A DNA stretch of 47,780 bases from Pseudomonas putida (GTDB lineage: Bacteria > Pseudomonadota > Gammaproteobacteria > Pseudomonadales > Pseudomonadaceae). Under the pieces are notes generated by a model. That model searched no databases. It was not told the DNA's origin and saw nothing but the letters and a program-made list of their open reading frames with translations. Shown here in pieces: positions 38,901-47,635 of this stretch. Positions within the stretch are counted from its first letter, which is position 1. Each line of letters opens with the position of its first letter. The translations under genes were made by a program, and so were the position numbers. Where the stretch lies: positions 1-47,780 of the forward strand of contig NZ_MKZO01000041.1 of the NCBI RefSeq assembly GCF_001941965.1. Direction: 5' to 3'.

Positions 38901-40006
38901 ACCAGCGCTTCCAGTTGGTTGCTGGTGGAGTCGATCTTCAGGGTGTCCGAGATGAACGGACCGCAATCGATGTCGTTGGTGTACAGGGTCTCGATGCGGA
39001 CGACCTGAGCCTTGGCGATCTTGATCAGCAGCTCGGTGGTCAGCTCGGTGTTGCATTCAGCCAGGATTTCGCCGGTAGCCGGGTGCACGATCGCTTTCGC
39101 GGTGGTGCGGCCCAGGACGTATTCCATTGGAACGTCCAGTTGCTTGACGCCAGCTTTCTCGATCTGGTTGATGTGACGCGCAGTGATACGACGACCCTGC
39201 TCGACGATGACCTTGCCGGTCTCGTCCTGGATGTCCATCACGGCCACTTCACCACGCAGGCGCTGAGGCACCAGCTCCAGGCTCAGCTTCTCGCCGGAAA
39301 CGTGGAATACGTTGGTGGTGTAGAAGGTGTTGAGCACTTCTTCGGTGCTGTAGCCCAGCGCGCGCAGCAGTACCGAGGCCGGCAGTTTGCGGCGACGGTC
39401 GATACGCACGAAGACGCAGTCCTTCGGGTCGAACTCGAAGTCCAGCCAGGAACCGCGGTAAGGAATGATACGTGCCGAGTACAGCAGTTTGCCGGAGCTG
39501 TGGGTCTTGCCACGGTCGTGGTCGAAGAACACACCCGGCGAGCGGTGCAACTGGGAAACGATCACACGCTCGGTACCGTTGATTACGAAGGTACCGTTCT
39601 CAGTCATCAGGGGAATTTCACCCATGTAGACTTCTTGCTCTTTGATGTCCTTGATCGCTTTATTCGACGATTCTTTGTCGAAAATGATCAGGCGCACTTT
39701 CACCCGCAGCGGAACGGCAAAGGTCACGCCACGCAGTACACATTCTTTGACATCGAACGCCGGCTCGCCCAGACGATAGCCAACGTACTCCAGGGCAGCA
39801 TTGCCGGAGTAGCTGATGATCGGGAAAACCGACTTGAAGGCCGCATGCAGGCCGACGTCGCGGAACTGATCCTTGGTCGCTCCCGCTTGCAGGAATTCAC
39901 GATAAGAATCCAGCTGGATGGCCAGGAGGTAAGGCACATCCATGACGTCCGGCAACTTGCTAAAGTCCTTGCGGATACGTTTTTTCTCAGTGTATGAGTA
40001 AGCCAT
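35933..40006 (-). CDS. rpoB: RNA polymerase beta subunit
   Basis: This is the catalytic partner of beta'. The 1357-aa protein has the rifampicin region [20 protein letters not shown] followed by [10 protein letters not shown], with the Asp, His and Ser residues that are wild type in sensitive strains. The C-terminal half has [13 protein letters not shown] and [12 protein letters not shown]. It lies downstream of rplL with an attenuator hairpin between them, as in E. coli. Confidence 0.98.
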   Translation of the reverse strand: [1357 protein letters not shown]

Positions 40007-40113
40007 CAGCGTTCCCCAGCTTGGTCACCTGCTTGTTTGGCTCCTCCCGGCGGGAGCAACCAGAAAATCGTGCAAACCCCATGGTTTGCGCCACCGTTCG
40101 TGGTGGGTGATGC

Positions 40114-40151
40114 CCGTTATCGGCGCCAACCCGGTTGACTGCCAATAACGG
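40114..40151 (-). repeat. Long imperfect inverted repeat in the rpoB leader
   Basis: CCGTTATCGGC (40114-40124) can pair with GCCAATAACGG (40141-40151) with one G-U pair in RNA. It follows the attenuator in the transcript. It is a candidate RNA-processing site, as an RNase III site lies in the equivalent rplL-rpoB gap of E. coli. Confidence 0.45.
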
Positions 40152-40180
40152 AAAAAGGCCGGTGGCAATAGCCACCAGCC
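40152..40180 (-). terminator. Attenuator between rplL and rpoB
   Basis: GGCCGGTGGC (40157-40166) pairs with GCCACCAGCC (40171-40180; one G-U in RNA) around a 4-nt loop. On the minus strand five T follow. Like the E. coli rplL-rpoB terminator, it would let only part of the polymerases through, setting r-protein to polymerase ratios. Confidence 0.82.
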
Positions 40181-40224
40181 TCAGCCTTTTGCTTAACGCT
40201 CGGGCTGGAGTCGCAAGGTCGAAA

Positions 40225-40590
40225 TTACTTGACTTCGACTTGTGCGCCTGCTTCTTCCAGCTTCTTCTTCGCGTCTTCAGCGGCTTCTTTCGAAACGCCT
40301 TCCAGCAGGGTTTGAGGAGCGCCGTCGACTTTCTCTTTGGCTTCTTTCAGACCCAGACCGGTCATTTCACGAACAGCCTTGATCACGTTGACTTTCTTGT
40401 CGCCAGCGGCGGTCAGAACAACGTTGAACTCGGTTTGTTCTTCAACAACGGCAGCGGCAGCAGCTGGGCCAGCAGCGGCAACAGCAGCGGTAACGCCGAA
40501 GGTTTCTTCCATTGCTTTGATCAGCTCAACAATTTCCAGAACGGTTTTCTGGCCGATTGCTTCGATGATTTGCTCGTTAGTCAGAGACAT
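40225..40590 (-). CDS. rplL: 50S ribosomal protein L7/L12
   Basis: L7/L12 forms the flexible stalk that recruits translation GTPases. The 121-aa protein has an N-terminal dimerisation helix, an alanine-rich hinge (about 35-52, AAVAAAGPAAAAAVVEE) and the globular C-terminal domain with GLGLKEAKEKVDGAPQTLLE. It lies 77 nt after rplJ. Confidence 0.98.
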   Translation of the reverse strand: MSLTNEQIIEAIGQKTVLEIVELIKAMEETFGVTAAVAAAGPAAAAAVVEEQTEFNVVLTAAGDKKVNVIKAVREMTGLGLKEAKEKVDGAPQTLLEGVSKEAAEDAKKKLEEAGAQVEVK

Positions 40591-40667
40591 GACTTAAATC
40601 CTGTATTGGGGTGACAGCCTACGCAGCCATCAAATTAAACATATGAGTGGAAAGAGGTTCTCGCGCC

Positions 40668-41168
40668 TTAGGCAGCGGTAGCTTCTTTCTGGTCGCGAAT
40701 GGCTGCCAGGGTGCGAGCCAGCTTGCTGGTGGCGCCTTGGATAACGCTCATCAGCTTCGCGATGGCCTCGTCGCGGGTCGGCAGGGTAGCCAACACGTCG
40801 ATCTGGTTCGCTGCAATGAACTTGCCGTCAAACGCAGCTGCCTTGATCTCGAACTTGTCCTGACCCTTGGCGAACTCTTTGAACAGACGGGCAGCAGCGC
40901 CCGGGTGCTCGTTGGAGAAAGCGATCAGGGTCGGGCCGGTGAAGGCGTCGTTGAGGACACTGAATTCAGTGTCAGCAACAGCGCGCTTGAGCAGGGTGTT
41001 ACGTACGACACGTACGTAAACGCCAGCTTCACGAGCCTCTTTACGGAGTCCGGTCATTGCGCCTACAGTCACACCACGGGCATCAGCCACGACAGCGGAC
41101 AGAGCGACTTTGGCAGCCTCGTTGACTTCAGCGACGATGGCCTTCTTGTCTTCGAGTTTAATTGCCAC
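40668..41168 (-). CDS. rplJ: 50S ribosomal protein L10
   Basis: L10 anchors the L7/L12 dimers, and the L10-L12 complex represses its own leader in E. coli. The 166-aa protein starts at the GTG at 41168 (MAIKLEDKKAIVAE), with AGGAG upstream. The longer in-frame start reaches into the regulatory leader and is rejected. The core GARGV-type signature is DARGVTVGAMTGLRKEAREA. Confidence 0.97.
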   Translation of the reverse strand: MAIKLEDKKAIVAEVNEAAKVALSAVVADARGVTVGAMTGLRKEAREAGVYVRVVRNTLLKRAVADTEFSVLNDAFTGPTLIAFSNEHPGAAARLFKEFAKGQDKFEIKAAAFDGKFIAANQIDVLATLPTRDEAIAKLMSVIQGATSKLARTLAAIRDQKEATAA

Positions 41169-41335
41169 GGGTTTACTCCTGGTTTCTACCGTTTCATCTG
41201 GCCGAAGCCGGATGTCGTTTTGGTGTCTGATTCGATAACGAATCGGGAGCACCATCTGCGTAGGCTTTAAGGTTTAAGGCTTGCGCCGCCTACGGTCTTG
41301 GATAGCCCCCGCCAGGCAGGGACCCCAATTTTTCA
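41169..41335 (-). promoter_or_regulatory. L10 leader RNA before rplJ
   Basis: The 199-nt rplA-rplJ gap is filled with structure. CGTAGGC (41259-41265) pairs with GCCTACG (41288-41294), and the nearby motifs (CTTAAACC, GATGGTGCTCCCG on the minus strand) match the L10 leader family. In E. coli the L10-L12 complex binds this RNA to repress rplJL translation. The outer limits are estimates. Confidence 0.8.
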
Positions 41336-41367
41336 ACGTGGGGCCGATCGCTCGACCCAGCGTTTTC

Positions 41368-42063
41368 TTAAGCGTTCAGCGAGCTCTGGTCGATGACCAG
41401 ACCTGGGCCCATGGTGGTGCTCAGGGTAACGCGCTTGACGTAGATACCTTTCGAGGAAGCTGGCTTGATACGCTTCAGGTCAGCGATCAGGGCTTCAACG
41501 TTTTCCTTCAGCTTGCCGGCTTCGAAGCCAACCTTGCCAACGGAAGTGTGAATGATACCGTTTTTGTCGGTGCGATAACGAACCTGACCAGCCTTGGCGT
41601 TCTTGACCGCAGTGGCTACGTCTGGAGTTACGGTACCGACTTTCGGGTTAGGCATCAGGCCGCGAGGACCCAGAACCTGACCCAGTTGACCTACAACGCG
41701 CATGGCATCCGGGGAAGCGATGACGACGTCATAGTTCAGGTCGCCGCCTTTCATTTCGGCAGCCAGATCGTCCATACCTACGCGGTCAGCGCCGGCAGCC
41801 AGAGCGGCTTCAGCAACTGGACCCTGGGTGAAGACGGCAACACGTACGGTCTTGCCAGTGCCGTGTGGCAGCACGGTAGCGCTACGAACGACCTGGTCGG
41901 ATTTACGTGGGTCAACGCCGAGGTTGACGGCAACGTCGAAGGACTCGGTGAACTTCACGGCGGACAGTTCAGCCAGCAGGGCAGCTGCGTCTTCGAAGTT
42001 GTAGACTTTGCCAGCTTCTACTTTAGAAGCGATGGCCTTTTGGCGCTTGGTCAGCTTAGCCAT
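41368..42063 (-). CDS. rplA: 50S ribosomal protein L1
   Basis: L1 forms the mobile stalk at the E site and represses rplKA in E. coli. The 231-aa sequence begins MAKLTKRQKAIASKVEAG and has the RNA-binding signature VGQLGQVLGPRGLMPNPKVG. Its ATG shares one base with the rplK stop (TAATG), so it is translationally coupled. Confidence 0.98.
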   Translation of the reverse strand: MAKLTKRQKAIASKVEAGKVYNFEDAAALLAELSAVKFTESFDVAVNLGVDPRKSDQVVRSATVLPHGTGKTVRVAVFTQGPVAEAALAAGADRVGMDDLAAEMKGGDLNYDVVIASPDAMRVVGQLGQVLGPRGLMPNPKVGTVTPDVATAVKNAKAGQVRYRTDKNGIIHTSVGKVGFEAGKLKENVEALIADLKRIKPASSKGIYVKRVTLSTTMGPGLVIDQSSLNA

Positions 42064-42494
42064 TACACACCCTCCACGTTGAGGCCCATGCTGCGAGCAG
42101 AACCGGCGATGGTACGCACGGCTGCATCCAGGTCAGCAGCGGTCAGATCGGCAGTCTTGGTCTTGGCGATCTCTTCCAGCTGAGCACGGGTCACAGTACC
42201 GACTTTAACGGTGTTCGGACGGGCCGAACCGCTGGTCAGGCCGGCGGCCTTCTTCAGCAGAACCGAAGCAGGGGTGCTTTTGGTCTCAAAGGTGAAGCTG
42301 CGGTCACTGTAGACAGTGATGATCACAGGAGTCGGCAGACCTGGCTCTTGACCCTGGGTACGGGCGTTGAAGGCCTTGCAGAATTCCATGATGTTCACAC
42401 CGTGTTGACCCAGTGCTGGACCAACGGGTGGGCTTGGGTTGGCCTGGCCGGCCTTTACTTGCAGCTTGATGTAAGCCTGAATCTTCTTAGCCAT
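42063..42494 (-). CDS. rplK: 50S ribosomal protein L11
   Basis: L11 binds the GTPase-associated centre and is needed for RelA activation. The 143-aa protein begins MAKKIQAYIKLQVKAGQANP and has the loop PPVGPALGQHGVNIMEFCKA. It follows the nusG terminator and must have its own promoter in 42495-42563, though I could not select one with confidence. Confidence 0.98.
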   Translation of the reverse strand: MAKKIQAYIKLQVKAGQANPSPPVGPALGQHGVNIMEFCKAFNARTQGQEPGLPTPVIITVYSDRSFTFETKSTPASVLLKKAAGLTSGSARPNTVKVGTVTRAQLEEIAKTKTADLTAADLDAAVRTIAGSARSMGLNVEGV

Positions 42495-42563
42495 GAGCTA
42501 CTCCAATATCGGGTACGAACGCCAGAAAGGCTCCCCGGTTTGCTTGCGTTTTATCCCGGTGAC

Positions 42564-42593
42564 GAAAAAACCCCGCAGCGCAGGGCTGCGGGG
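42564..42593 (-). terminator. Intrinsic terminator after nusG
   Basis: CCCCGCAG (42571-42578) pairs with CTGCGGGG (42586-42593) around 7 nt, and six T follow on the minus strand. It ends the tRNA-Trp-secE-nusG transcript before rplK. Confidence 0.92.
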
Positions 42594-42612
42594 TATGGGA
42601 TGCTTCGCTCAA

Positions 42613-43146
42613 CTAGACCTTTTCGACCTGGCTGAACTCGAGCTCTACCGGAGTAGAGCGACCGAAAATGAGCACTGCAACCTGCAGACGACTCTTCTCG
42701 TAGTTGACCTCTTCGACGGAACCGTTGAAATCAGCGAACGGACCATCGATAACACGAACCACTTCACCTGGCTCGAACAGGGTCTTCGGCTTCGGCTTGT
42801 CGCTGCCGTCAGCCACACGACGCAGAATGGCTTCAGCCTCTTTGTCGGTGATCGGGGCCGGCTTGTCAGCCGTACCGCCAATGAAGCCCATTACACGAGG
42901 GGTATCCTTGACCAAGTGCCAAGTCCCTTCGTTCATGTCCATCTGAACCAGCACATAGCCTGGGAAGAACTTGCGTTCGCTTTTGCGCTTCTGGCCATTA
43001 CGCATTTCAACCACTTCTTCAGTGGGAACCAGAATTTCGCCGAAGCCGTCTTCCATGCCTGCCAGCTTCACGCGCTCGATCAGCGAGCGCATTACATGCT
43101 TCTCGTAACCCGAGTACGCATGTACAACATACCAACGCTTAGCCAC
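42613..43146 (-). CDS. nusG: Transcription elongation/antitermination factor NusG
   Basis: NusG binds RNA polymerase with its N-terminal domain and either S10 or Rho with its C-terminal KOW domain. The 177-aa protein has the NGN domain (KRWYVVHAYSGYEKHV, FFPGYVLVQMDMN) and the KOW motif at about 126-150 (GEVVRVIDGPFADFNGSVEE). It lies 9 nt after secE. Confidence 0.98.
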   Translation of the reverse strand: MAKRWYVVHAYSGYEKHVMRSLIERVKLAGMEDGFGEILVPTEEVVEMRNGQKRKSERKFFPGYVLVQMDMNEGTWHLVKDTPRVMGFIGGTADKPAPITDKEAEAILRRVADGSDKPKPKTLFEPGEVVRVIDGPFADFNGSVEEVNYEKSRLQVAVLIFGRSTPVELEFSQVEKV

Positions 43147-43155
43147 AGGACACCC

Positions 43156-43524
43156 TTAGCCAACAATCAAGGAAATCAACCAGCCGAGCAGGGAATCAAG
43201 ACCCCACAACAGCAGCGCCATGACCAGCACCACAACCACAACGATCAACGTGGTCTGGGTAGTCTCCTGGCGGGTTGGCCATACGACCTTACGGATCTCG
43301 GTGCGAGCTTCCTTAGCCAGCGCAAAGAACGACTTGCCCTTTACTGTCTGCAGCGCGATGAACGCAGCGGCAGCAGCAAGAACGAGCAAGGCGATTACGC
43401 GGTACAGGATCGGCGACGCAGAGTAGTACTGGTTACCGACAACCCCGACAACAACCAAGGCAACAACAGCAAGCCACTTGAGCAGATCGAAGCGAGAGTC
43501 TTGGGCTTCAGACTTGGAAGTCAT
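43156..43524 (-). CDS. secE: Preprotein translocase subunit SecE
   Basis: SecE clamps SecY in the inner membrane. The 122-aa protein has three predicted membrane helices (about 14-33, 40-60 and 91-115), the long gammaproteobacterial form. The conserved cytoplasmic segment EIRKVVWPTRQET precedes the last helix. It is paired with nusG and follows tRNA-Trp by 43 nt. Confidence 0.97.
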   Translation of the reverse strand: MTSKSEAQDSRFDLLKWLAVVALVVVGVVGNQYYSASPILYRVIALLVLAAAAAFIALQTVKGKSFFALAKEARTEIRKVVWPTRQETTQTTLIVVVVVLVMALLLWGLDSLLGWLISLIVG

Positions 43525-43567
43525 ATGGTGGGTCCTGTGAAAAGAAAGCCAGATACACGAGAGAATC

Positions 43568-43643
43568 TGGCAGGTCAGGAGGGAATCGAACCCCCAACCT
43601 ACGGTTTTGGAGACCGTCGCTCTGCCAATTGAGCTACTGACCT
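43568..43643 (-). tRNA. tRNA-Trp (anticodon CCA)
   Basis: This 76-nt gene folds as a cloverleaf: acceptor stem AGGTCAG/CTGACCT, anticodon loop CTCCAAA with CCA, T-arm with GGTTCGATTCC, and an encoded 3' CCA. It is co-transcribed with secE and nusG. Confidence 0.97.
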
Positions 43644-43664
43644 AAAAGCTTAATCAGGCCGCCC

Positions 43665-43693
43665 ACTATAGCGGCCCGATAGAGATAAATCAA
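43665..43693 (-). promoter_or_regulatory. Promoter of tRNA-Trp-secE-nusG
   Basis: On the minus strand, TTGATT (43688-43693) and TATAGT (43665-43670) are separated by 17 bp. A GC-rich discriminator (GGGCGGCC) follows, as expected for a stringently controlled stable-RNA promoter. The -10 is flanked by the inverted arms GGCCGC (43657-43662) and GCGGCC (43671-43676). Confidence 0.82.
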
Positions 43694-43697
43694 CTAC

Positions 43698-44891
<1,194 letters not shown>

Positions 44892-44943
44892 CGATACTAT
44901 CCTCCAACAGAAGAATTAAGCTGCGATACCAACCATTAAAACA

Positions 44944-44969
44944 AAGGCGGATATTTTCATATCCGCCTT
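44944..44969 (-). terminator. GAAA-capped hairpin between tRNA-Thr and tuf
   Basis: AAGGCGGATAT (44944-44954) pairs with ATATCCGCCTT (44959-44969). On the minus strand the loop is GAAA, a very stable tetraloop. TGTTTTAA follows. It may attenuate tuf or protect and guide processing of the tRNA precursor. Confidence 0.65.
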
Positions 44970-44975
44970 GTTAGA

Positions 44976-45051
44976 TGGAGCTCTTGAGCGGATTTGAACC
45001 GCTGACCTCACCCTTACCAAGGGTGTGCTCTACCAACTGAGCTACAAGAGC
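44976..45051 (-). tRNA. tRNA-Thr (anticodon GGT)
   Basis: This 76-nt cloverleaf has acceptor GCTCTTG/CAAGAGC, anticodon loop TTGGTAA with GGT, the T-arm GGTTCAAATCC and an encoded CCA. It is the third tRNA of the Tyr-Gly-Thr-tuf cluster. Confidence 0.97.
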
Positions 45052-45079
45052 GAAACACATTTTGCAACAGCAGCAAACT

Positions 45080-45153
<74 letters not shown>

Positions 45154-45176
45154 GGAGCTAGCTGCTCTCGCTAAAC

Positions 45177-45261
<85 letters not shown>

Positions 45262-45276
45262 TGAGCTGTGGTCGGC

Positions 45277-45305
45277 ATTTTGTATCCTTGCCGTCCGACT
45301 GTCAA
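45277..45305 (-). promoter_or_regulatory. Main promoter of the tRNA-Tyr-Gly-Thr-tuf operon
   Basis: On the minus strand, a consensus -35 TTGACA (45300-45305) and a weaker -10 CAAAAT (45277-45282) are separated by 17 bp. It lies about 15 bp before the tRNA-Tyr 5' end. Confidence 0.75.
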
Positions 45306-45395
45306 GCTTTTTCTCTTTAAAATCTTGAGGTTAGCTACTTTGACAGTCACTTCGCAGTTCCACCACCGAGTGGTTATCCCTGTGAAGCGGGCGCC

Positions 45396-45424
45396 ATTCT
45401 ATGCAAACTATTCGACGGTTGCAA
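45396..45424 (-). promoter_or_regulatory. Second candidate promoter upstream of tRNA-Tyr
   Basis: On the minus strand, TTGCAA (45419-45424) and TAGAAT (45396-45401) are separated by 17 bp. The -35 falls inside the last codons of the SPOR-like gene. It would give a longer precursor with a leader of about 130 nt. Confidence 0.5.
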
Positions 45425-45815
45425 TACCCTCGCACTGCATTACTTTACTCTTTAAGTCATTGAAATCACGGGAAAGACTCTCGACCAGGGTTTCGTCCAG
45501 CAAATGCCGGCTTTCCGGGCGGACCTGCAGCCACCAGCCAGGACTATCCATCAGCTTGCCGACCACCTTCCTGGAAGACACATCCAGGGTCACCAGGCGC
45601 TGACGCAATGATTCAAGCACCTCGGGGGTTGCAAGGCCGCCGAGATAAAGACAGCCCTTCTCCGACTGCGCCTCACTCAGCAACTGGATATCCTGCTGGC
45701 TGCCTTTGTACGACGACAGCGAAACGACCTCCTTGGCCTTGAGCGGTGCCTCCTGTTGATGCCAGACGTAATAGAAGACATTCAGCACCAGCAGCAGAAG
45801 AAACAACCAACGCAT
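45408..45815 (-). CDS. SPOR-domain-like inner-membrane protein
   Basis: This 135-aa protein has one N-terminal membrane helix (about 3-20, LFLLLLVLNVFYYVW). The periplasmic part ends in a SPOR-like fold (CLYLGGLATPEVLESLRQRL ... PGWWLQVRPESR). SPOR domains bind denuded septal peptidoglycan, so a role at division sites is likely by family. The ATG at 45815 (MRWLFL, GAGGTG upstream) is chosen over the longer frame. It matches the gene after coaX in P. aeruginosa (PA4278) in position. Function is otherwise unknown. Confidence 0.82.
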   Translation of the reverse strand: MRWLFLLLLVLNVFYYVWHQQEAPLKAKEVVSLSSYKGSQQDIQLLSEAQSEKGCLYLGGLATPEVLESLRQRLVTLDVSSRKVVGKLMDSPGWWLQVRPESRHLLDETLVESLSRDFNDLKSKVMQCEGIATVE

Positions 45816-45822
45816 ATTCACC

Positions 45823-46569
45823 TCAGTCCAATGGACAAGCGATGGCAAGCCCAACGAATACCAGATCGGGAACGGCACGAGCCGATGGCACCACCTGGCT
45901 CACCAAGGCTGCGTCGCCCCCGGTAATGAACAAGGTGAAGTCCTCACCCCAAAGCGCTCGCGCCTGTTCGACCTGGGTCAGCACAAAACCCTGCAACATC
46001 AGCGTGCAACCCCGTTCCACCGCCTCTACAGTCGCACGCCCGGGTGCGAGACTCGACAGAGCTTGCTCGGCAGACAGGTCATCGTAGCGAATTCTCCGTG
46101 TGTGCGTACGAAGCTGGTTGCGCATCAGCGGCATTCCCGGACAGATGAAGCCGCCCAGGTGCTCTCCGCTCGCACTTACGAAGTCGGATGTCACCGCTGT
46201 GCCGAGATCAATGACCACGCAGGCCGATTTCACCAGGTGATACCCACCCAGCAATGCCAGCCAGCGATCCAGACCCAGGCGCTCGTAACTTTCGTAGCCA
46301 TTGCGAACGCCGGCCAGCTCCTGCGCGGGCCCGGCCTTCTTTACCTCAAGAGAGAAAGCGCTCTGCAGCGCCACTACCAGGGCGCTGGTTTCGTCCTCGG
46401 TACGTACGCTTACCAGCCGGCAGAATCGGGGAGCCAAGCCTTCCCGTTCAACGGCCGAAAGCAACGCCTTGTCCGAGTCGACCACACCGCCGGCCATGAC
46501 GACTTTGTCCGAACGCCGGATGATGCGCCACTTGATAAAACTGTTTCCGCAATCGAGCTCAAGAATCAT
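45823..46569 (-). CDS. coaX: Type III pantothenate kinase CoaX
   Basis: CoaX phosphorylates pantothenate, the first step to coenzyme A. Type III enzymes are typical of Pseudomonas. The 248-aa protein has the phosphate motif DCGNS (6-10), a pantothenate-site GLDRW (99-103), DLGTAVTSDF (121-130) and GGFICPG (139-145). The ATG at 46569 overlaps the birA stop by 11 nt, so the two are coupled. The SPOR-like gene follows 7 nt later. Confidence 0.95.
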   Translation of the reverse strand: MILELDCGNSFIKWRIIRRSDKVVMAGGVVDSDKALLSAVEREGLAPRFCRLVSVRTEDETSALVVALQSAFSLEVKKAGPAQELAGVRNGYESYERLGLDRWLALLGGYHLVKSACVVIDLGTAVTSDFVSASGEHLGGFICPGMPLMRNQLRTHTRRIRYDDLSAEQALSSLAPGRATVEAVERGCTLMLQGFVLTQVEQARALWGEDFTLFITGGDAALVSQVVPSARAVPDLVFVGLAIACPLD

Positions 46570-47515
46570 CACGCAACCTCAAGCTGAGCTCACCACCGCT
46601 GAAGCTCTTTTCAGTGCCACCCACATCAAGACGCAACGCCCCCTGGCGATCAACCCCCAATACCACCCCATCGATACTGCTGGAACCGGCTATAAGGGAC
46701 ACGCGACGCCCTTGCCAGAGGTGGGCTTCTTCCCACTCGGCCTGCAGGGCAGAGAAACCGCCCTGATGATGCCGAGCCAGGTATGTCCGCAGGTTGTCAC
46801 CCAAGAGCGCGGCCAGATGATTCCGATCGACCATCTGGCCATTCTCAAGACGCAGCGAGGTCCACGCCTGATCAATGTCAGCGCTCTGCATATTCACGTT
46901 GATACCAATACCGAGAACGACATGACAGACATCCGCAGGATCCCCCACCAGCTCCAGTAGAATCCCTGCCACCTTGCGGTTATCCACAAGCACATCGTTT
47001 GGCCACTTGAGGCCAGCCGAAGCAACGCCTAGAGAACGCAGAGCCTGCCGCACCGCGAGGCCAACGACCAGGCTAAGCCCCTCAAGCTGGCGCATCCCGC
47101 CTTCCACCCGCAAAAGCAGGCTGTAATACAGATTCTGTGCAAACGGGCTCGACCAGGCCCGACCCCGACGGCCACGGCCAGCGCTCTGCCGCTCGGCCAT
47201 CACCACGAATGGCGCAGCCTGGCCAGCAGCGACAAGGCGCAGAGCCTCGGCATTGGTCGAGTCGATTTCATCGTAAACCAGCGCCGGCCATGGTTCTTTC
47301 CCGGCCAGGGAAGCGATCTGTTCCGCATCGAGCAGCAGCAAAGGCTCGGCCAGCCGGTAGCCCCGGCCACGCACCTTGTACACGGCCAGATTCAACTCTG
47401 ACTCAAGGAGCTGCAATTGCTTCCAGACCGCGCTGCGACTTACTCCAAGCACTGCACCCAGAGCCTCGCCAGAATGAAATCGACCATCCTTGAGGAGCGT
47501 TAACAACTTCAGCAT
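46559..47515 (-). CDS. birA: Biotin-protein ligase / biotin repressor BirA
   Basis: BirA attaches biotin to carboxylase subunits and, with its N-terminal helix-turn-helix, can repress biotin genes. The 319-aa protein starts at the ATG at 47515 (MLKLLTLLKDGRFHSGEAL); the long frame upstream runs into the 5S gene and is rejected. Visible motifs are the winged helix (about 10-50, GVSRSAVWKQLQ), the biotinyl-AMP loop GRGRRGRAW (113-121), KWPND (170-174) and the C-terminal SH3-like domain. It leads the birA-coaX operon. Confidence 0.96.
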   Translation of the reverse strand: MLKLLTLLKDGRFHSGEALGAVLGVSRSAVWKQLQLLESELNLAVYKVRGRGYRLAEPLLLLDAEQIASLAGKEPWPALVYDEIDSTNAEALRLVAAGQAAPFVVMAERQSAGRGRRGRAWSSPFAQNLYYSLLLRVEGGMRQLEGLSLVVGLAVRQALRSLGVASAGLKWPNDVLVDNRKVAGILLELVGDPADVCHVVLGIGINVNMQSADIDQAWTSLRLENGQMVDRNHLAALLGDNLRTYLARHHQGGFSALQAEWEEAHLWQGRRVSLIAGSSSIDGVVLGVDRQGALRLDVGGTEKSFSGGELSLRLRDDS

Positions 47516-47635
47516 GCCAATCTCGATACACAATGAGGCAGGCATGATAGCCACGCCCGTGGTGATTGCATAGAAAACAGAGGGCTGAACGCTGGAGATT
47601 TGCCGAAGATCGAACATATTTTCGACCGAAAAGAC

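Noticed and set aside
35930..39997. A 1355-codon plus-strand open frame opposite rpoB, and similar long ones opposite rpoC (31771-35859), fusA (28345-30975) and uvrA (9638-12460, minus strand)
   Set aside because: They mirror highly expressed, codon-biased GC-rich genes, where the avoidance of certain codons keeps the opposite frame open. The predicted proteins are rich in H, Q, D and V and look like no family, and the real genes are certain.
41169..41255. Longer N-terminus for rplJ
   Set aside because: It would translate the L10 leader RNA, and L10 proteins begin MAIKLEDKK, which matches the GTG at 41168.
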